DNA from: Nocardioides sp.
GTDB taxonomy: Bacteria; Actinomycetota; Actinomycetes; Propionibacteriales; Nocardioidaceae
Direction: 5' to 3'
Assembly (NCBI GenBank): GCA_029264225.1
Contig: JARICB010000389.1
Location: forward strand, 1 to 5,407
DNA length: 5,407 bases
Shown: positions 1 through 5,407 of the stretch, piece after piece
How the letters are laid out: every line of letters starts with the position of its first letter
Numbering within the stretch: position 1 is the stretch's first letter
The notes under the pieces: generated by a model
Database searches by the model: none
What the model saw: only the letters and a program-made list of their open reading frames with translations
Told to the model about the DNA's origin: nothing
Program-made: the position numbers and the translations under genes

Positions 1-478
1 CCTCGGCCCGCAGGGCATCGGCGAACGCTCTCAGCCCGAACTTCGAGGCGGCGTAGGCCGACCAGTCGGCGTTGGCACTCAGGCCCGCCGACGAGTTCAC
101 GAACACCACCGTTCCCCCGGCCTCGCGCAGGTGTGGAAGGAACTCGCGGGTCAACACGGCCGGCGCTGTCAGGTTGACGGCCAACTGTTCCTCCCACTCA
201 GGCAGGCGCAGCCGTGAGACCGGGGCGAGTTCCACCGCTCCCGCGACGTGGACCACCGAGTGCACCGGCCCGTCGACCTGGCGGCCGAGTCCGTTCAGGG
301 TGCCGGGGTCGGCAAGATCCGCGACCAGCACCGACGCCGCCTCGAATGTCTGGTGCAGCTCTTGGGCCTTGGCGTCACTGCGAGCAACCAGCACCAGCCG
401 GTCTCCGCGCGCAGTCAACGCCGAGGCGAGCGCGGCACCGATTCCTGAGGTGGCACCCGTCAGCAGGTGGGTCTTCAT
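1..478 (-). CDS. SDR-family NAD(P)-dependent oxidoreductase, partial (C-terminus off the left edge)
   Basis: This is the N-terminal 159 residues of a classical short-chain dehydrogenase/reductase, read leftward from an ATG at 478 and still open at the window edge. Visible motifs are the glycine-rich cofactor loop TGATSGIG (residues 7-14), an Arg at the end of beta-2 (R33, which tends to favour NADP(H)), an Asp-Leu adenine-pocket pair (D54), HVAG in place of the usual NNAG (77-80), Asn102, the catalytic Ser region VNSSAG (S129/S130) and the active-site YAASK (Y142, K146). The Rossmann core and catalytic triad are therefore present; only the substrate-binding C-terminus is missing from view. 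The start overlaps the stop of the upstream MDR gene as ATGA and has no Shine-Dalgarno sequence, so translation is probably coupled. The family is certain from the motifs, but the substrate cannot be inferred. Confidence 0.93.
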   Translation of the reverse strand, partial: MKTHLLTGATSGIGAALASALTARGDRLVLVARSDAKAQELHQTFEAASVLVADLADPGTLNGLGRQVDGPVHSVVHVAGAVELAPVSRLRLPEWEEQLAVNLTAPAVLTREFLPHLREAGGTVVFVNSSAGLSANADWSAYAASKFGLRAFADALRAE

Positions 479-1443
479 CGGGTGAAGACGATCTTGCCGA
501 AGACGTCCCCTGCCGCCATGGCGGCGAAGCCGTCGCGGGCATCGGGCATCGGGAGCGTGTGGTCGATCAGCGGGCGCGTGCCGGTGGCGTCAAGCAGGTT
601 GACCAGCGCGGCCAGCTCGGCGCGCGTGCCCATCGTGGAGCCGATGACCTGGAGTTGGAGGAAGAAGATCCGGGTGAGCTCCGCGTCGTCGAGCTGGGGG
701 CCACTCGTCGTACCGCTGATGACGACCTTGCCCCCGGGACGCAGGGACCTGATCGAGTGGGACCAGGTGGCTCGACCGACGGTCTCCATCACGGCGTCCA
801 CCTTGATCGGCAGCCGGGCGCCCGACTCGAAGACCTGGTGGGCGCCGATCTCCAGGGCCCGCTCGCGCTTGGCCGCGTCGCGGCTGGTGGCCAGCACCGT
901 CAGCCCACCGGCTCGAGCGAGCGTGATCAGCGCGGTCGCGACGCCGCCGCCGACTCCCTGCACGAGCACCGTGTCACCGGGCTTGAGGTCACCTTGCGTG
1001 TAGAGCATCCGGTAGGCGGTAAGCCAGGCAGTGGGCAGGCAGGCGGCCTCGGCGAAGCTCAGCCCCGCCGGTTTGGGCACCAGGTTGCGACGAGGCACGA
1101 CCACCTTGTCGGCGAACGTGCCCTGATGCCGTTCGGAGAGCAGCGAACGCTTCGGGTCGAGGGTCTCATCACCGGTCCAGTGGGGGTCGCTGATCACCGC
1201 GTGCACGACAACCTCGTTGCCGTCCTCGTCGAGACCGGCCGCATCACATCCCAGGATCATCGGCAGCGACCCGTCCTTGAGCCCGACACCGCGCAGCGAC
1301 CACAGGTCGTGGTGGTTCAGGCTGGCGGCCTTGACGGTGACCATCGTCCAGTCGTCCGGGGCCACCGGATCAGGCCGCTCGCCGACCACGAGGCCAGACA
1401 GTGGGTCGTCGGGGCTGAAGCTTTCGGCGTAGACAGCAAACAT
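475..1443 (-). CDS. Zinc-free MDR-family (quinone oxidoreductase-like) dehydrogenase
   Basis: This encodes 322 residues of the medium-chain dehydrogenase/reductase superfamily. I chose the ATG at 1443 because the protein then begins MFAVYAESF, the usual first beta-strand; a longer frame reaches back into the malic enzyme gene and has no family similarity. A GroES-like domain comes first (SLNHHDLW at 41-48, GCDAAG at 65-70), then a Rossmann domain with QGVGGGVA (162-169). The ADH zinc ligands are absent: there is no Cys in the SLNHHDLW segment, GCDAAG replaces the GHE motif, and no four-Cys structural zinc lobe is seen. This points to a zinc-independent NAD(P)H-dependent quinone, enone or enoyl reductase rather than a true alcohol dehydrogenase. 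It lies 49 nt after the malic enzyme and overlaps the SDR start by 4 nt, so all are probably co-transcribed. There is no well-spaced Shine-Dalgarno; a TAGGGT hexamer 7 nt before the ATG could give a leaderless transcript. Substrate unknown. Confidence 0.92.
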   Translation of the reverse strand: MFAVYAESFSPDDPLSGLVVGERPDPVAPDDWTMVTVKAASLNHHDLWSLRGVGLKDGSLPMILGCDAAGLDEDGNEVVVHAVISDPHWTGDETLDPKRSLLSERHQGTFADKVVVPRRNLVPKPAGLSFAEAACLPTAWLTAYRMLYTQGDLKPGDTVLVQGVGGGVATALITLARAGGLTVLATSRDAAKRERALEIGAHQVFESGARLPIKVDAVMETVGRATWSHSIRSLRPGGKVVISGTTSGPQLDDAELTRIFFLQLQVIGSTMGTRAELAALVNLLDATGTRPLIDHTLPMPDARDGFAAMAAGDVFGKIVFTR

Positions 1444-1450
1444 GCCTCTG

Positions 1451-1456
1451 ACCCTA
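1451..1456 (-). promoter_or_regulatory. Possible -10 hexamer for a leaderless MDR transcript
   Basis: On the minus strand TAGGGT fits the actinobacterial TANNNT -10 pattern and ends 7 nt before the ATG at 1443. That would place transcription initiation at or next to the start codon. The gene lacks a usable Shine-Dalgarno (a GAGG lies only 1 nt from the ATG), which is compatible with leaderless initiation. No convincing -35 lies 16-18 bp upstream, so this is tentative. Confidence 0.3.
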
Positions 1457-1492
1457 GCGACCGCTGGTGTCAGCAGCCGCAGACGTGGGGTG

Positions 1493-2671
1493 TCAGCGGC
1501 GGGCGACGCCGTCACGACGAGCGGCCGCGCTGACCGCTTCACGCACGGCTCCGGGCACACGGGGATCGAACGGTGAGGGGATGATCAGTTCCTCGGTCAG
1601 TTCGTCGACGACGAGGTCGGCGAGCGCTGTAGCAGCAGCCAACTTCATGCCTTCGGTGATCGCCGTCGCGTGCACGTCGAAGGCGCCTCGGAAGATGCCC
1701 GGGAACGCCAACACATTGTTGATCTGGTTGGGGAAGTCCGAGCGGCCGGTGGCCACCACACGGGCGTACTTGTGGGCGAGGTCGGGGTGCACCTCAGGCA
1801 TCGGGTTGGCCAAGCCGAAGATGATCGCGTCGGGAGCCATCGAGGCAACGATCTCCTCGGGCACGGAGCCGCCGGAAACGCCGATGTAGACGTCGGCGCC
1901 CGCCATCGCGTCGGCCAGTGTGCCGCGGCGACCGAAGTGGTCGGCCGTGTCTGCAGCCAGGGCGGCCTTGACGGGCGTCAGGTCGGAGCGTTCGGAGTTG
2001 AGCACGCCCTGACGGTCGATCACGGCGAGATCCTTGACCCCGGCACCTAGCAGGATGCGGGCCACGGCAACGCCGGCCGCGCCGGCACCGGAGATCACGA
2101 CCCGCGTGCCTTCGGCAGTGCGACCTGTCAGGCGGAGCGCGTTGGTCAGGGCGGCGAGCACCACGACGGCGGTGCCGTGCTGGTCATCGTGGAAGACGGG
2201 GATGTCGAGGCTGGCCTTGAGCCGGTCCTCGATCTCGAAGCAGCGCGGCGCGGAGATGTCCTCGAGGTTGATCCCGCCGAAGCTGGGAGCGAGGCGCTGC
2301 ACGGTCTCGATGATCTCTTCGACGTCAGTGGTGTCGAGGCAGATCGGCACCGCGTCGACGCCACCGAACTGCTTGAACAGCACCGCCTTGCCCTCCATCA
2401 CCGGCATCGCCGCGGCGGGGCCGATGTCGCCGAGGCCGAGAACGGCGGTGCCATCGCTGACGATCGCGACGACGTTGGGCACCCAGGTGTAGTGCTGGGT
2501 CATGCCCGGGTCGGCCGCGATTGCTTCACAAACGCGTGCGACGCCGGGCGTATAGGCCAGTGACAACTCGTCTCGACCAGTCAGTGCGACCGTCGAGACT
2601 GTCTCCATCTTGCCGCCGAAGTGCAGGTCGAAGACGGGGTCACCGGCGTGCGGGTGCAGCTCCGGTTCCAT
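1493..2671 (-). CDS. NAD(P)-dependent malic enzyme, short bacterial form
   Basis: This 392-residue cytosolic enzyme oxidatively decarboxylates malate to pyruvate and CO2 while reducing NAD(P)+, linking the TCA cycle to pyruvate and NADPH supply. Motifs appear in family order: catalytic Tyr in AYTPGVA (Y40), [14 protein letters not shown] (72-85), catalytic Lys in [12 protein letters not shown] (K95), metal ligands in NLEDIS (E137, D138) and FHDDQHGTA (160-168), the dinucleotide loop GAGAAG (195-200), GLANPMPE (286-293) and [18 protein letters not shown] (313-330). The length matches short-form enzymes, and there is no C-terminal phosphotransacetylase domain of the MaeB type. The cofactor choice is not certain; an Asp at the end of the second Rossmann strand (VIDR, D219) leaves NAD+ possible. 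The ATG start is supported by GGAAGA on the minus strand (2680-2685), 8 nt away. It sits 19 nt after sodX, implying co-transcription. Confidence 0.97.
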   Translation of the reverse strand: MEPELHPHAGDPVFDLHFGGKMETVSTVALTGRDELSLAYTPGVARVCEAIAADPGMTQHYTWVPNVVAIVSDGTAVLGLGDIGPAAAMPVMEGKAVLFKQFGGVDAVPICLDTTDVEEIIETVQRLAPSFGGINLEDISAPRCFEIEDRLKASLDIPVFHDDQHGTAVVVLAALTNALRLTGRTAEGTRVVISGAGAAGVAVARILLGAGVKDLAVIDRQGVLNSERSDLTPVKAALAADTADHFGRRGTLADAMAGADVYIGVSGGSVPEEIVASMAPDAIIFGLANPMPEVHPDLAHKYARVVATGRSDFPNQINNVLAFPGIFRGAFDVHATAITEGMKLAAATALADLVVDELTEELIIPSPFDPRVPGAVREAVSAAARRDGVARR

Positions 2672-2690
2672 GCTGCGATTCTTCCACAGC

Positions 2691-3059
2691 TCAGTGGCGG
2701 GACAGGACCCGTCCCATCCGTGGGGAAGGCCACACCCGGAGCAGTACGACGCCCAGGACCGCCTCGCTCGCCACCGGTCCCCGGTGTCGGGAGTCGATGC
2801 CTTCGTCCGGATTGTCGCTGAGCAACCACCAACCCTCGGCTCCGGTGCGCATCGTGCGCCGTTCGACGGCCCGCTTCAGGGCCAGGGTCCCGTCCGGCAT
2901 CCGGGCCACGACCAAGGAGCCCTCCCGGGGCGTGGCGGCGTACTTCACCAGCAGCCGATCACCCTCGCGCAACGTCGGCAGCATCGATCGACCGCGCACC
3001 ACGGCGAAGCCGAATCTGCCGGGGCTGAGGACGAGACCGACCGGCGGTGGACTCTTCAC
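2691..3059 (-). CDS. sodX: Nickel-type superoxide dismutase maturation protease (S24/S26 family)
   Basis: This 122-residue serine-lysine peptidase resembles type I signal peptidases but shows no clear membrane anchor. The nucleophile is Ser25 in RGRSMLPTLREGDRLLV, and the general base is Lys62 in LALKRAVERR. A third S26 box, SDNPDEGIDSRHRGPV (81-96), is also present. In NiSOD-producing bacteria this peptidase is thought to trim the SodN propeptide so that His1 can bind nickel. The assignment rests on these motifs plus its position next to sodN, 51 bp away on the opposite strand. The start used is GTG and no Shine-Dalgarno precedes it, so initiation may be leaderless or at a later GTG (codons 20 or 21, just before RGRSM). 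The gene leads the leftward cluster and is followed 19 nt later by malic enzyme. Confidence 0.92.
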   Translation of the reverse strand: MKSPPPVGLVLSPGRFGFAVVRGRSMLPTLREGDRLLVKYAATPREGSLVVARMPDGTLALKRAVERRTMRTGAEGWWLLSDNPDEGIDSRHRGPVASEAVLGVVLLRVWPSPRMGRVLSRH

Positions 3060-3064
3060 GCGGA

Positions 3065-3084
3065 GTAGTCTCGCAAGAGATTGC
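3065..3084 (+). other. GCAA-loop inverted repeat in the sodX-sodN intergenic region
   Basis: An 8-bp imperfect stem (GTAGTCTC with GAGATTGC, including two G-T wobbles) closes a GCAA tetraloop. The central TCTC-GCAA-GAGA part is perfect. It occupies the middle of the divergent promoter region and overlaps a possible sodN -10 hexamer. It could be an operator half-site pair or, if transcription starts upstream of it, a leader hairpin. Confidence 0.45.
3066..3071 (+). promoter_or_regulatory. Possible -10 hexamer of the sodN promoter
   Basis: TAGTCT matches the actinobacterial TANNNT -10 pattern and would give a leader of about 30 nt ending in the strong sodN Shine-Dalgarno. No recognisable TTGACA-like -35 lies 16-18 bp upstream, where the sequence is the start of sodX. 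The call rests on the hexamer and spacing only. Confidence 0.3.
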
Positions 3085-3098
3085 CATCTGACCTACCC

Positions 3099-3106
3099 GA
3101 GAGGAA
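3099..3106 (+). promoter_or_regulatory. sodN: Strong ribosome binding site of sodN
   Basis: GAGAGGAA ends 4 nt before the ATG at 3111 and is the best Shine-Dalgarno in the window. It decides the sodN start: an in-frame TTG at 3081 would make a longer protein but would destroy the family-typical 14-residue propeptide. Strong initiation fits a protein expected to be abundant. Confidence 0.8.
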
Positions 3107-3110
3107 TTCG

Positions 3111-3512
3111 ATGACTTCCCAGATTTTTGCCCCGACCGTCGAGGTTTCGGCCCACTGCGACCTGCCGTGTGGCGTCTACGACCCCGCCCAGGCACGCATC
3201 GAAGCCGAGTCGATCAAGGGCATCATTGCCAAGGTCGCCGACAACGACGATCCCGACTTCCGTACCCGCGCCATCCTGATCAAGGAACAGCGCTCCGAGC
3301 TCGTCAAGCACCACCTGTGGGTGCTGTGGACCGACTACTTCAAGCCCCCGCACTTCGAGAAGTACCCGCAGCTGCACACCCTCGTCAACGAGGCCACCAA
3401 GCTGGCCGGCGCCTCGGGCACCAAGGGTGAGCTGGACGCCGCCAAGGCCGACGAGCTGCTCGCCAAGATCGACGAGATCGCCGAGATCTTCTGGGCGACC
3501 AAGAAGGCCTGA
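3111..3512 (+). CDS. sodN: Nickel superoxide dismutase
   Basis: This 133-residue precursor of NiSOD converts superoxide to H2O2 and O2 and acts as a hexamer of four-helix bundles in the cytoplasm. The nickel hook HCDLPCGVY begins at residue 15, after the propeptide MTSQIFAPTVEVSA, so cleavage after Ala14 gives a 119-residue mature enzyme. The mature numbering then matches the known enzyme: His1, Cys2 and Cys6 as nickel ligands, Asp3 and Tyr9 near the substrate channel, and Glu17, Arg39 and Arg47 of the supporting network are all present. The remainder is helical, as in the Streptomyces enzyme, with similar total length. The start is set by the strong GAGAGGAA ribosome site. The gene faces away from sodX, whose product should remove the propeptide. 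Expression is usually nickel-dependent in relatives; no regulator gene is in the window. Confidence 0.98.
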   Translation: MTSQIFAPTVEVSAHCDLPCGVYDPAQARIEAESIKGIIAKVADNDDPDFRTRAILIKEQRSELVKHHLWVLWTDYFKPPHFEKYPQLHTLVNEATKLAGASGTKGELDAAKADELLAKIDEIAEIFWATKKA

Positions 3513-3517
3513 CGCAC

Positions 3518-3545
3518 TGCCGCGGGTCTATGACCCGCACCGGCA
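3518..3545 (+). terminator. Probable sodN terminator hairpin
   Basis: A perfect 7-bp stem GCGGGTC/GACCCGC with a TAT loop (3522-3538) starts 9 nt after the sodN stop. An outer TGCC/GGCA pairing (3518-3521 with 3542-3545) extends it across a 3-nt bulge. There is no T-tract, which is common for actinobacterial terminators. The position and stability support termination or 3'-end protection. Confidence 0.65.
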
Positions 3546-3550
3546 CTACT

Positions 3551-3609
3551 CAGACGCCGCCTCAGTCCGCACCGGGTCCGCAAGGACCGCTGGATCGAGG
3601 TGGCGTCTG
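3551..3609 (+). other. 59-nt long imperfect hairpin with GCAA tetraloop, function unknown
   Basis: The arms at 3551-3563 (CAGACGCCGCCTC) and 3597-3609 (GAGGTGGCGTCTG) pair over 13 positions with a single G-T wobble. After one A-C mismatch a second segment pairs (GTCCG 3565-3569 with TGGAT 3591-3595, with wobbles at both ends). Then, past an asymmetric internal loop, GGTCC/GGACC closes a GCAA loop (3575-3588). The element sits between the sodN terminator hairpin and rsbW, in sequence with no credible gene. It could be a second terminator, a structured sodN 3' UTR, a small RNA, or a leader element of the rsbW-sigF transcript. I recognise no known riboswitch or RNA family in it. Confidence 0.6.
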
Positions 3610-3725
3610 TGCATTCCGGGGCCTGATTCTCGTCCCCAGGACACACCTGACCGTGATGACACCGACGTGGGGAGTCGCGGCCCACCGCAGCCACTTCCCG
3701 ACCCGAAAGGCAGGCGCCCGTTAGG

Positions 3726-4205
3726 GTGTCGCAGACGCAGACCCCACCGCCCATGGAAGACGGGACGCAGACTGTGAGTGCCCCCAGCAACAACGTGAGC
3801 ACGCTGGCTCGCTCGGATCGCGCCGACGTGGAACTGCGCCTACCCGCCGATGGCGTCTACGCCTCGGTGCTCCGCACCACGACGGCGGGGCTGGCTGCTC
3901 GCCTCGACTTCACGATGGACGACATCGAAGATCTGCGCATCGCGGTCGGCGAGGCCAGTGCACTGGTGCTTCCGCAGGCCGATCCCGATGCCGACATCAC
4001 TGCCCGCTTCTATCTGGGCCCCGGCACGTTGACCGTCGAGGTGGAGACGTCCGCCGTCGATGAGCCCGAGCCCGATCTGGACAGCTTCGCCTGGCAGGTT
4101 CTCGATACCTTGGCAAGCAACGCCGGCGTCGAATCGGTCGAAGGCACCTTCCGGGTCAGGTTCACGATGATCTCGACCGTCGCCGCAGCGGGTGCAGAGC
4201 TCTGA
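3726..4205 (+). CDS. rsbW: Anti-sigma factor, RsbW/UsfX-like (GHKL ATPase fold)
   Basis: This encodes up to 159 residues and is the probable antagonist of the SigF-type sigma factor encoded immediately downstream. The fold is suggested by a beta-strand start (VELRLPAD, 35-42), the helical segment DDIEDLRIAVGEASALVL (65-82) at the N-box position, and a C-terminal FAWQVLDTLASNAGVE (121-136). The last two resemble segments of M. tuberculosis UsfX as I recall them. The usual N-box Asn and a clear DxGxG box are missing, so ATP binding and kinase activity are doubtful. The start is uncertain: GTG 3726 has GCAGG 11 nt upstream, while ATG 3753 and GTG 3774 are shorter options with weak ribosome sites. 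All remove only a variable, Pro/Thr/Ser-rich tail. It ends one base before the sigF ATG, so the two are co-translated. No anti-anti-sigma gene is adjacent in this window. Confidence 0.87.
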   Translation: MSQTQTPPPMEDGTQTVSAPSNNVSTLARSDRADVELRLPADGVYASVLRTTTAGLAARLDFTMDDIEDLRIAVGEASALVLPQADPDADITARFYLGPGTLTVEVETSAVDEPEPDLDSFAWQVLDTLASNAGVESVEGTFRVRFTMISTVAAAGAEL

Positions 4206-4206
4206 G

Positions 4207-5049
4207 ATGACTCAGGACGCGACGGAGGACGACGCGACCGTGGGCAGCGGGGAATCCGTGGACGAGTCCGCTCCGGTCGAGCTGACCAGGCTTGAAGTCA
4301 CGCGCCAGCGCAGCGCCGAACTGTTCGTGACGTTCCGCGACGAGGTGGCCTCCGCCGCCGTACGCAGTGACGCTCGAGACAGCCTGGTGCACCTGCACCT
4401 GCCGCTCGTCGAGCACTGCGCCCGCCGCTTCAGCAACCGCGGAGAGCCGCACGAAGACCTGGTCCAGGTGGGCACCATCGGCCTGATCAAGGCCGTCGAC
4501 CGTTTCGACACCGAGCGCAACGTCGAGTTCTCGACCTACGCCACCCCGACGATCATCGGTGAGATCAAGCGCTACTTCCGAGACAAGGGCTGGGCCATCC
4601 GAGTGCCCCGTCGATTGCAGGAACTGCGTATGCAGATCACCGCGACGACCGCCGAGCTGAGCCAGCAACTGGGGCGCTCCCCCACCGCTCGCGAGCTCGC
4701 AGCAGCCATTGAGTGCACGGTTGAAGAGATCATCGAGGGCATGGAGTCGAGCAATGCCTACTCCACCCTCAGCCTCGATGCCAGCGACACCTCCGACGGC
4801 AGCCCGCCGAGCATCCTGGACCGGCTGGGCGTCGATGACACGAACCTGGTCCACGTCGAGACCCGGGAGTCGATCAAGCCGCTGCTGGAGGGACTGGATC
4901 CTCGGGAGAAGCGGATCCTGCTCCTGCGCTTCTTCAAGAACATGACCCAGTCGCAGATCGCCGAGGAGATCGGTGTCTCCCAGATGCATGTCTCGCGCCT
5001 GCTCACCAGGACCCTGACCCAGTTGCGTGCCTCTCTCGAGCAGGACTGA
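4207..5049 (+). CDS. sigF: RNA polymerase sigma factor, SigB/SigF/SigG family
   Basis: This encodes a 280-residue group 3 sigma factor that directs RNA polymerase to stress or stationary-phase promoters and should be held inactive by the anti-sigma factor encoded just upstream. Residues 1-40 form a variable acidic tail. Region 2 follows, with DLVQVGTIGLIKAVDRFD (84-101, core binding) and FSTYATPTIIGEIKRYFRDKGWAIRVPRRL (108-137, -10 melting and recognition). Region 3 spans about 138-185. Region 4 is LDPREKRILLLRFF (230-243) followed by the helix-turn-helix MTQSQIAEEIGVSQMHVSRLL (246-266). The motif wording closely parallels mycobacterial SigF. ATG 4207 begins one base after the rsbW stop; an in-frame GTG at 4192 would add five residues and overlap rsbW. 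Neither has a clear Shine-Dalgarno, so coupling to rsbW translation is likely. The gene converges with a membrane protein gene 9 bp away. Confidence 0.96.
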   Translation: MTQDATEDDATVGSGESVDESAPVELTRLEVTRQRSAELFVTFRDEVASAAVRSDARDSLVHLHLPLVEHCARRFSNRGEPHEDLVQVGTIGLIKAVDRFDTERNVEFSTYATPTIIGEIKRYFRDKGWAIRVPRRLQELRMQITATTAELSQQLGRSPTARELAAAIECTVEEIIEGMESSNAYSTLSLDASDTSDGSPPSILDRLGVDDTNLVHVETRESIKPLLEGLDPREKRILLLRFFKNMTQSQIAEEIGVSQMHVSRLLTRTLTQLRASLEQD

Positions 5050-5064
5050 GCCAGCGGTTCAGTC
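5044..5064. terminator. Bidirectional hairpin between convergent genes, containing both stop codons
   Basis: GACTGAGCC (5044-5052) pairs with GGTTCAGTC (5056-5064) around an AGC loop. This gives nine pairs in the rightward RNA with one G-U; in the leftward RNA that pair becomes a C-A mismatch. The stem contains the sigF TGA (5047-5049) and the leftward gene's stop (5059-5061). There is no T-tract. A shared terminator is the simplest reading. Confidence 0.6.
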
Positions 5065-5407
5065 GCGCTCGATCTCCGACTCCGGGTTGAGCACAGCGAT
5101 GGTGGCCGGATGCAGCATGCCGGCGATCGCGACCAGCGCAACGACTGCCACGGCGATGGCCAGCAGGCCCGCTCCCTGACCCCGCAGGTTCCAGGCGATG
5201 CCCAGCTGGATCAGTTGCGCGAGCAGGATCGGGCCGCGCGCCAGGGTCTGTCCGCGAGTGATCAGCCAGGCGCAGACGGCCAGCGTCGCGCCGTACGCCG
5301 CAAAGAACAGGCTCGTGCTCAGGCCCATCATAATTCTGCCACCGGCGAGGTTCACGACCTCGAACACGGCCAGCGCGATGATGCAGAGGCCCTCGACCGC
5401 TGTCACG
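5059..5407 (-). CDS. Small four-helix integral membrane protein, unknown function (N-terminus probably off the right edge)
   Basis: About 115 residues are visible, leftward, open at the right edge. A GTG lies at the very edge (5404-5406), but it falls directly before a membrane helix with no room to see a ribosome site, so the true start is probably outside the window. Four hydrophobic segments are seen at roughly residues 5-22, 26-49, 56-73 and 77-98 of the visible part. The motif ARGPILLAQLIQLGIAWNL lies in the third and GMLHPATIAVL follows the fourth. The tail is short and charged (NPESEIERD). This pattern resembles small conserved hypothetical membrane proteins of actinobacteria, with no known activity. 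The gene converges with sigF and shares a terminator-like hairpin; nothing indicates a functional link. Confidence 0.85.
   Translation of the reverse strand, partial: VTAVEGLCIIALAVFEVVNLAGGRIMMGLSTSLFFAAYGATLAVCAWLITRGQTLARGPILLAQLIQLGIAWNLRGQGAGLLAIAVAVVALVAIAGMLHPATIAVLNPESEIERD

Noticed and set aside
214..1533. Long rightward open frame covering the SDR and MDR region
   Set aside because: It is antisense to genes with full SDR and MDR motif sets. Its translation is Arg/Gly/Asp/His-rich low-complexity sequence, typical of a high-GC shadow frame.
1443..1560. ATG at 1560 as an upstream start for the MDR protein
   Set aside because: It would overlap the malic enzyme coding sequence and add 39 residues with no family similarity. 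The protein aligns naturally from MFAVYAESF at 1443.
3081..3110. TTG at 3081 as an upstream start for sodN
   Set aside because: ATG 3111 has a strong Shine-Dalgarno and yields the family-typical 14-residue propeptide before HCDLPCGVY.
3530..3724. Small rightward open frame (64 codons) in the sodN-rsbW spacer
   Set aside because: It begins inside the terminator-like hairpin and runs through the long hairpin. It has no ribosome site, and its composition looks like non-coding GC-rich sequence.
3513..3725. SigF-type autoregulatory promoter (GTTT, about 16 bp, GGGTA) before rsbW
   Set aside because: No matching pair was found by eye. GGGTGT at 3724-3729 is close to the -10 but has no GTTT-like -35 at the right distance.
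4162..4989. 275-codon leftward open frame opposite sigF
   Set aside because: The sense strand encodes an intact sigma factor with all conserved regions. The antisense product shows no recognisable motif.

Overview
The window looks like ordinary chromosome from a high-GC actinobacterium. It is GC-rich with GC-ending codons. It carries a nickel superoxide dismutase with its maturation protease and a SigF-type stress sigma factor preceded by a UsfX/RsbW-like anti-sigma factor, all typical of Actinomycetota. Nocardioidaceae or another Propionibacteriales lineage is a guess from gene content only. There is no mobile element, CRISPR array, tRNA or rRNA.

Layout: a leftward cluster occupies roughly 1-3059. 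Read in its own direction it holds sodX (NiSOD maturation peptidase, S24/S26 type), a short-form malic enzyme 19 nt later, a zinc-free MDR-family oxidoreductase 49 nt later, and an SDR oxidoreductase whose ATG overlaps the previous stop (ATGA) and which runs off the left edge. The spacing suggests one operon, possibly with an internal promoter before the MDR gene.

A 51-bp divergent intergenic region separates sodX from rightward sodN (NiSOD). sodN is followed by a 213-bp non-coding stretch. This holds a compact GC hairpin just after the stop codon (probable terminator) and then an unexplained 59-nt imperfect hairpin with a 13-bp basal stem and a GCAA tetraloop. After that come rightward rsbW/usfX and sigF, separated by one base. 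sigF converges with a leftward four-helix membrane protein of unknown function that runs off the right edge. The 9 bp between their stop codons form the core of a hairpin containing both stops.

How the genes work together: SodN is made with a 14-residue propeptide that must be removed to expose His1 of the HCDLPCGVY nickel hook. SodX is the expected protease, and the two genes here are divergent, unlike the sodN-sodX tandem known from Streptomyces. RsbW and SigF should form a partner-switching stress module, but no anti-anti-sigma gene is in view. I see no clearly new multi-gene system. The best candidate for something undescribed is the structured RNA or DNA element between sodN and rsbW.
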